This document shows, one piece after another, positions 60,574 to 64,000 of a stretch of DNA of 64,000 nucleotides. Within the stretch, counting starts at the first letter, position 1; each line of letters opens with the position of its first letter. The stretch comes from Comamonadaceae bacterium (lineage in GTDB: Bacteria; Pseudomonadota; Gammaproteobacteria; Burkholderiales; Burkholderiaceae_C): the NCBI GenBank assembly GCA_027488735.1, contig JAIYBB010000011.1, positions 33,002 to 97,001 on the forward strand, read 5' to 3'. The translations under genes and the position numbers were made by a program. The notes under the pieces are model-generated. The model ran no database searches. It had not been told where the DNA came from and worked only from the letters and a program-made list of their open reading frames with translations.

Positions 60574-61245
60574 TCAGGTGAATGTCACCCAATCCCGGTA
60601 AGCCTCAGCGTCTAAATGGTTGAGGGTATTGAAGCTGACCAGCGTGGTTCGCTTGGGGCTGTAAACGCACTCGGTGACGGCGGTATTGCGAATGCGCATG
60701 TTCATCTCGACCATGCTCTCGGGCGGCGTGCCCAGCAAAGTACCGACTGCCGTCGAAATAGGTCCGCCGCTGGACACAATCAATACATCGCCGGTGTGGT
60801 GCTGCCTGACATGCGCCAATGCGTCGCTGATGCCTTGCACAAAATCCACAAAGGTCGGCATGCCCGCAGGCTGGGTGCGCCCGTGCATCCACTCTTGCAA
60901 GCCTTTGCGCAGCAAACCGAAATGGTGTTTGTACAACTCGGGCGTGTTCGGTTTGGCCAGCGGTTCGGGGTGTATGCAGTGAATCACCGCCTCGCTGTCG
61001 TACTCGTTCAAACCGGGCCACACCAAGGCTTTTAACGCCGTGTCTTGCAAGCCTTGTTGAATACCTTCCCAAGTTTGGCGATGGCGTTTCAAGCTGCCGG
61101 TGATGACCGCTTCAAACTTCATGCCGCGCTCGCGCCAGTACTCGCCCAAGCGCACGCTTTGTTTCTGGCCTAAGGCAGACAGTTGGTCGTAATCATCTGC
61201 GCCGAAAGAGGCCTGCCCGTGGCGCACTACATATAAATTTCCCAT
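60574..61245 (-). CDS. Histidine phosphatase-family protein
   Basis: The 223-residue protein begins MGNLYVVRHGQASFGADDYDQL, with the catalytic His in RHGQ, and has the acid/base region GLNEYDSEAV and the second catalytic His in VSSGGPI, a position where most members have GH. In a typical phosphoglycerate-mutase-like member this second site is GHG; here it reads SSGGP, so catalysis may be altered. The start at 61245 is preferred to 61278 because the N-terminal strand begins there. The substrate is unknown. Confidence 0.82.
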   Translation of the reverse strand: MGNLYVVRHGQASFGADDYDQLSALGQKQSVRLGEYWRERGMKFEAVITGSLKRHRQTWEGIQQGLQDTALKALVWPGLNEYDSEAVIHCIHPEPLAKPNTPELYKHHFGLLRKGLQEWMHGRTQPAGMPTFVDFVQGISDALAHVRQHHTGDVLIVSSGGPISTAVGTLLGTPPESMVEMNMRIRNTAVTECVYSPKRTTLVSFNTLNHLDAEAYRDWVTFT

Positions 61246-61322
61246 GGGTGAGATTGTGGCGAAAAAAGCAGGCCACACCGGTCACGCCGGAGACCTCAGG
61301 GCACTGAACATGGGTTCTTGGC

Positions 61323-63212
61323 TTAGACAGTGACCCGTTGCCCCAGCGTTTCCCAGCGTTCCATGGCGGTCAGCATTTCATCGTCGATTTGCGTGATGCG
61401 CACCGCCATGTCGGCCGCTTTTTTGGGGTCAGACACATACAAACTGCCGTCTGCCAGCAAGCGGTTGAGCTTGGCTTGTTCTGCTTCGAGTTGCTCGATC
61501 AAACCAGGGAGGCTGTCGTATTCGCGCTGCTCTTTGAAGCTGAGTTTTTTAAGCGCAGTGGTTTTGGCTTGCACCTGAGCACCGCTGCTGGCTTTGCTGG
61601 AGGTGTCAGCGGTTTTGGCGTTGGTTTGCGTTTGCGCAGCCCATGCCTTGGCGCGGTTGGATTGGGTCAACCAGTCTTGCACGCCGCCTTCGTATTCGCG
61701 CCACTTTGCGTCACCTTCAAAAGCGATGGTGCTGGTGACCACGTTGTCCAAAAAAGCGCGGTCGTGGCTGACCAGAAATACGGTGCTGTCGTAGTTTTGA
61801 AGCAGCTCTTCGAGCAATTCCAGTGTGTCTATGTCCAAATCGTTGGTCGGCTCATCCAGCACCAGCACATTGGCAGGTCGCGCAAACAAGCGGGCCAGCA
61901 ACAAGCGGTTGCGCTCGCCGCCCGAGAGGCTTCGCACGGGAGAATTGGCGCGAGCGGGTGAAAAAAGGAAATCGCCCAGATAGCTTTTCACGTGCTGGCG
62001 CTGGTTGCCGATCTCAATCCATTCGCTGCCCGGGCTGATGAAATCTTCCAGCGTGGCGTTCAGGTCTAGCGCATTGCGCATTTGATCGAAATAAGCCACT
62101 TGCAAATTAGCGCCTTGCCTGACTTTGCCGCTGTCGGGCAACAACTCGCCGAGTATGAGTTTCAAGAGCGTGGTTTTGCCCGCGCCATTGGGGCCGATCA
62201 AACCCACTTTGTCGCCGCGCAAAATCGTGGCGCCAAAGCCATCCACAATTTTCTTTGCGCCATAAGCGAGCGATACATCGGTGAGTTCGGCCACGATTTT
62301 TCCACTCGGCAAACCTGCATCCACACTGGCTTTGACCTGGCCCATGGTGTTGCGTCTGGCTTGCCTAGCGGAACGCAGTTTTTCAAGACGCGCAATCCGC
62401 GCCACCGAACGTGTGCGCCTGGCTTCAACACCTCGGCGCACCCAGACTTCTTCTTGCGCCAGCAGTTTGTCGGCCTTGGCCTGCGTGACGGCTTCGGCGG
62501 CGAGTCCCGCTTCTTTGGTGAGCAGGTATTGTTGAAAATTGCCTTGGTAAGAATACAAATGCCCGCGGTCGAGTTCAACGATGCGGGTGGACACACGATC
62601 TAAAAATGTGCGGTCGTGCGTGATGACCACCATGCTGCCCTTGAACTCGATCAACAGGTCTTCCAGCCACTGAATACTGTCCAGATCCAAGTGGTTGGTC
62701 GGTTCGTCCAGCAATAGCATGTCTGGCATGGTCACCAGTGCTTGACCCAGCGCAACCCGTTTGCGCATACCGCCTGATAGGCTGGAGATCAAAGCATTGC
62801 CGTCAAGATGCAAGCGTTGCAAGGTTTCGGTGACGCGTTGTTCCCAGTTCCAGCCGTCTTGCAACTCAATGATGTTTTGCAAGCTGTCTAAGTCGCCAAT
62901 GCCAGCCACGTATTGATCGAGCACATCTTTTAAGCCGGCTAATCCTTCGCTGACAGACTCAAACACAGTGACATTCGGGTCTAAAACAGGCTCTTGAGCC
63001 ACGTAAGCCAGGTTTAAGTTTTGTTGAAATTGAATGACGCCATCATCGAGATGCTCCCTGCCCGCCAAGATTTTCAGCAATGAAGACTTACCTGTGCCGT
63101 TTCGCCCTATGAGGCCAATGCGCTCTGAGGTTTCTATGAATAAGGAGGTGCGATCGAGCAGAGGAACGTCGCCGAATGCCAGCTGAGCTGACTGCAAATT
63201 GATTAAGGCCAT
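61323..63212 (-). CDS. uup: ABC-F ATPase Uup
   Basis: The 629-residue soluble protein has two ATPase domains. The first has GRNGTGKSSLLK, LSGGMRKRVALGQ and LLLDEPTNHLD. The second has GPNGAGKTTLLK, LSGGERNRLLLARL and LVLDEPTNDLD. A Lys/Ala-rich linker after about 530 and a C-terminal coiled-coil (LSFKEQREYDSLPGLIEQLE) mark it as Uup rather than EttA. ABC-F proteins bind ribosomes or DNA structures and Uup affects precise excision of transposons. The ATG at 63212 is used; the longer frame to 63335 lacks family sequence. Confidence 0.93.
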   Translation of the reverse strand: MALINLQSAQLAFGDVPLLDRTSLFIETSERIGLIGRNGTGKSSLLKILAGREHLDDGVIQFQQNLNLAYVAQEPVLDPNVTVFESVSEGLAGLKDVLDQYVAGIGDLDSLQNIIELQDGWNWEQRVTETLQRLHLDGNALISSLSGGMRKRVALGQALVTMPDMLLLDEPTNHLDLDSIQWLEDLLIEFKGSMVVITHDRTFLDRVSTRIVELDRGHLYSYQGNFQQYLLTKEAGLAAEAVTQAKADKLLAQEEVWVRRGVEARRTRSVARIARLEKLRSARQARRNTMGQVKASVDAGLPSGKIVAELTDVSLAYGAKKIVDGFGATILRGDKVGLIGPNGAGKTTLLKLILGELLPDSGKVRQGANLQVAYFDQMRNALDLNATLEDFISPGSEWIEIGNQRQHVKSYLGDFLFSPARANSPVRSLSGGERNRLLLARLFARPANVLVLDEPTNDLDIDTLELLEELLQNYDSTVFLVSHDRAFLDNVVTSTIAFEGDAKWREYEGGVQDWLTQSNRAKAWAAQTQTNAKTADTSSKASSGAQVQAKTTALKKLSFKEQREYDSLPGLIEQLEAEQAKLNRLLADGSLYVSDPKKAADMAVRITQIDDEMLTAMERWETLGQRVTV

Positions 63213-63545
63213 GGTTTCATTATCAGACCAGCCGCACAACGCGGTTTGAGTGACCATTCGCCAAAGTGTGACTGGATCGCAGCAGTGTGAAGTGACGAAC
63301 ACAGCCAAAAAACCGTTGAAAAGCCAAGTCTGCAAGCTGGACAGTGAGAAATCACGGGCAAACAGAATTATTTTTAGAGATAAAAACCAAGCCCTGACAA
63401 GGGTTTAGCGAATTGCGATGGGTGGCAACAAGAAATAAATCGCAAAGACTGGTGCAAACCCCGAAAAGTGCGCTATATTAGCGGGCTCAGCTTTTGAAAA
63501 GTGCTTCAAAAAAGCACCGACTAAAGCAGGGAAAACCCCCAAGGT

Positions 63546-63575
63546 TTGACAGGACATTAATAATCGTGTCATAAT
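63546..63575 (+). promoter_or_regulatory. rRNA operon promoter
   Basis: A perfect -35 TTGACA (63546-63551) and -10 CATAAT (63570-63575) are separated by 18 bases, followed by the GC-containing discriminator CGGAGGCTCC. This lies about 215 bases before the mature 16S start, the normal place for a betaproteobacterial rrn P1. Confidence 0.75.
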
Positions 63576-63621
63576 CGGAGGCTCCGCTGATCGCAGTGGC
63601 AGCAGATGAGAGATCATCAGG

Positions 63622-63655
63622 TTCATTAACAAATTACAGCCGATAAGCGTGGGCG
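63622..63655 (+). promoter_or_regulatory. BoxA-like rRNA antitermination element
   Basis: TTCATTAACAAA followed by ACAGCCGATAAGCGTGGGC is the usual leader element of Comamonadaceae rrn operons, combining a boxA-like and boxC-like sequence. It directs Nus-factor antitermination of rRNA synthesis. Confidence 0.6.
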
Positions 63656-63788
63656 TTTTAAGGCAATTGCCAAGGTTCTAGTAACCGAGTCGCAAGACTT
63701 AAAACGCTCATGAAGATAGAAGTGAAGTTCACTTCAATTCCGTTTTTAATGAGTAGCCTCGAAAGAGGCAAAAAAAACTATCAAGATC

Positions 63789-64000
63789 GAACTATAGAGT
63801 TTGATCCTGGCTCAGATTGAACGCTGGCGGAATGCTTTACACATGCAAGTCGAACGGCAGCACGGGGGCAACCCTGGTGGCGAGTGGCGAACGGGTGAGT
63901 AATATATCGGAACGTGCCCAGTCGTGGGGGATAACGTAGCGAAAGTTACGCTAATACCGCATACGATCTACGGATGAAAGCGGGGGATCGCAAGACCTCG
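63789..64000 (+). rRNA. rrs: 16S ribosomal RNA, 5' part (runs off right edge)
   Basis: The universal AGAGTTTGATCCTGGCTCAG starts at 63796, so the mature end lies near 63789. The next bases (ATTGAACGCTGGCGG, then CATGCAAGTCGAACGGCAGC) and the block CGAGTGGCGAACGGGTGAGTAAT are betaproteobacterial. About 212 bases are visible. Confidence 0.97.

Larger units (their letters stand above)
63213..63788. other. Intergenic and rRNA-operon upstream/leader region
   Basis: From 63213 to about 63540 no gene is visible; a TATATT at 63474-63479 with a poor -35 is a possible extra rRNA promoter. From 63546 on are the main promoter and the leader with antitermination elements. A short palindromic run AAGTGAAGTTCACTT near 63720-63735 may belong to the RNA processing stem. 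Confidence 0.5.

Overview
The window reads as a chromosomal segment of a betaproteobacterium, most likely Burkholderiales (Comamonadaceae-like). The evidence is the start of a 16S rRNA gene at the right edge, the best-known relatives of the copper genes (CopK, CopR/CopS type), and housekeeping genes (rep, priA, hemE, dsbD, uup) typical of that group. No tRNA gene, CRISPR array or intact transposase was seen.

Region 1 (1-10141) is a copper-resistance island with a fragment of mobile-element genes inside it. On the minus strand lie copK, a decayed first TPM-domain gene, a second TPM gene and the start of a copper P-type ATPase. Then come a small unknown gene, a DUF3489 gene and a GH24 lysozyme, which look like phage or integrative-element cargo. 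The copRS two-component pair is divergent from a plus-strand operon: small exported protein, TolC-type outer membrane factor, Tat-exported multicopper oxidase, cupredoxin, DUF411 protein and CusF-like protein. A near-perfect CusR/CopR box lies between copR and this operon, and a degraded copy of the same motif lies before copK. Region 2 (10142-12240) carries an XRE/ImmA-IrrE metallopeptidase gene overlapping a PIN-domain gene, a toxin-antitoxin-like pair.

Region 3 (about 12230-44801) is one long surface-polysaccharide (O-antigen or capsule) locus, nearly all on the plus strand. It begins with an exact match to the 11-base core of the RfaH ops element. The genes predict UDP-glucuronate (ugd), UDP-xylose (UXS), GDP-mannose (manC), GDP-4-keto-6-deoxymannose (gmd), a GDP-3,6-dideoxyhexose branch (ColD-like enzyme with His in place of the PLP lysine, plus an Fcl-type epimerase-reductase), UDP-L-FucNAc (capE-capF-capG, wbuB), and UDP-QuiNAc or UDP-D-FucNAc (WbpV/WbpL/WbpM-like trio, which also starts chain assembly). 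Export is by an ABC flippase with a Wzy-like polymerase. Decoration genes include a sugar C-methyltransferase, an FkbM methyltransferase, an asparagine-synthase amidotransferase and many glycosyltransferases. Base composition is mosaic: 16.1-20.9 kb and parts of 25-29 kb are very AT-rich, with sharp shifts inside two genes.

Region 4 (44802-63212) is core chromosome: a 42-residue single-membrane-span protein gene with its own promoter and terminator, phoX, a cupin protein, an adhesin-E-like protein, selD, a class II aldolase-like protein, a TfoX-like protein, an outer-membrane barrel, rep, priA, hemE, dsbD, a creatininase-family protein, a histidine phosphatase and uup. A pair of DnaA boxes lies between priA and hemE, and a REP-like palindrome plus diverged repeats lies between hemE and dsbD. 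Region 5 (63213-64000) is an rRNA operon promoter, an antitermination leader and the first about 212 bases of 16S rRNA.
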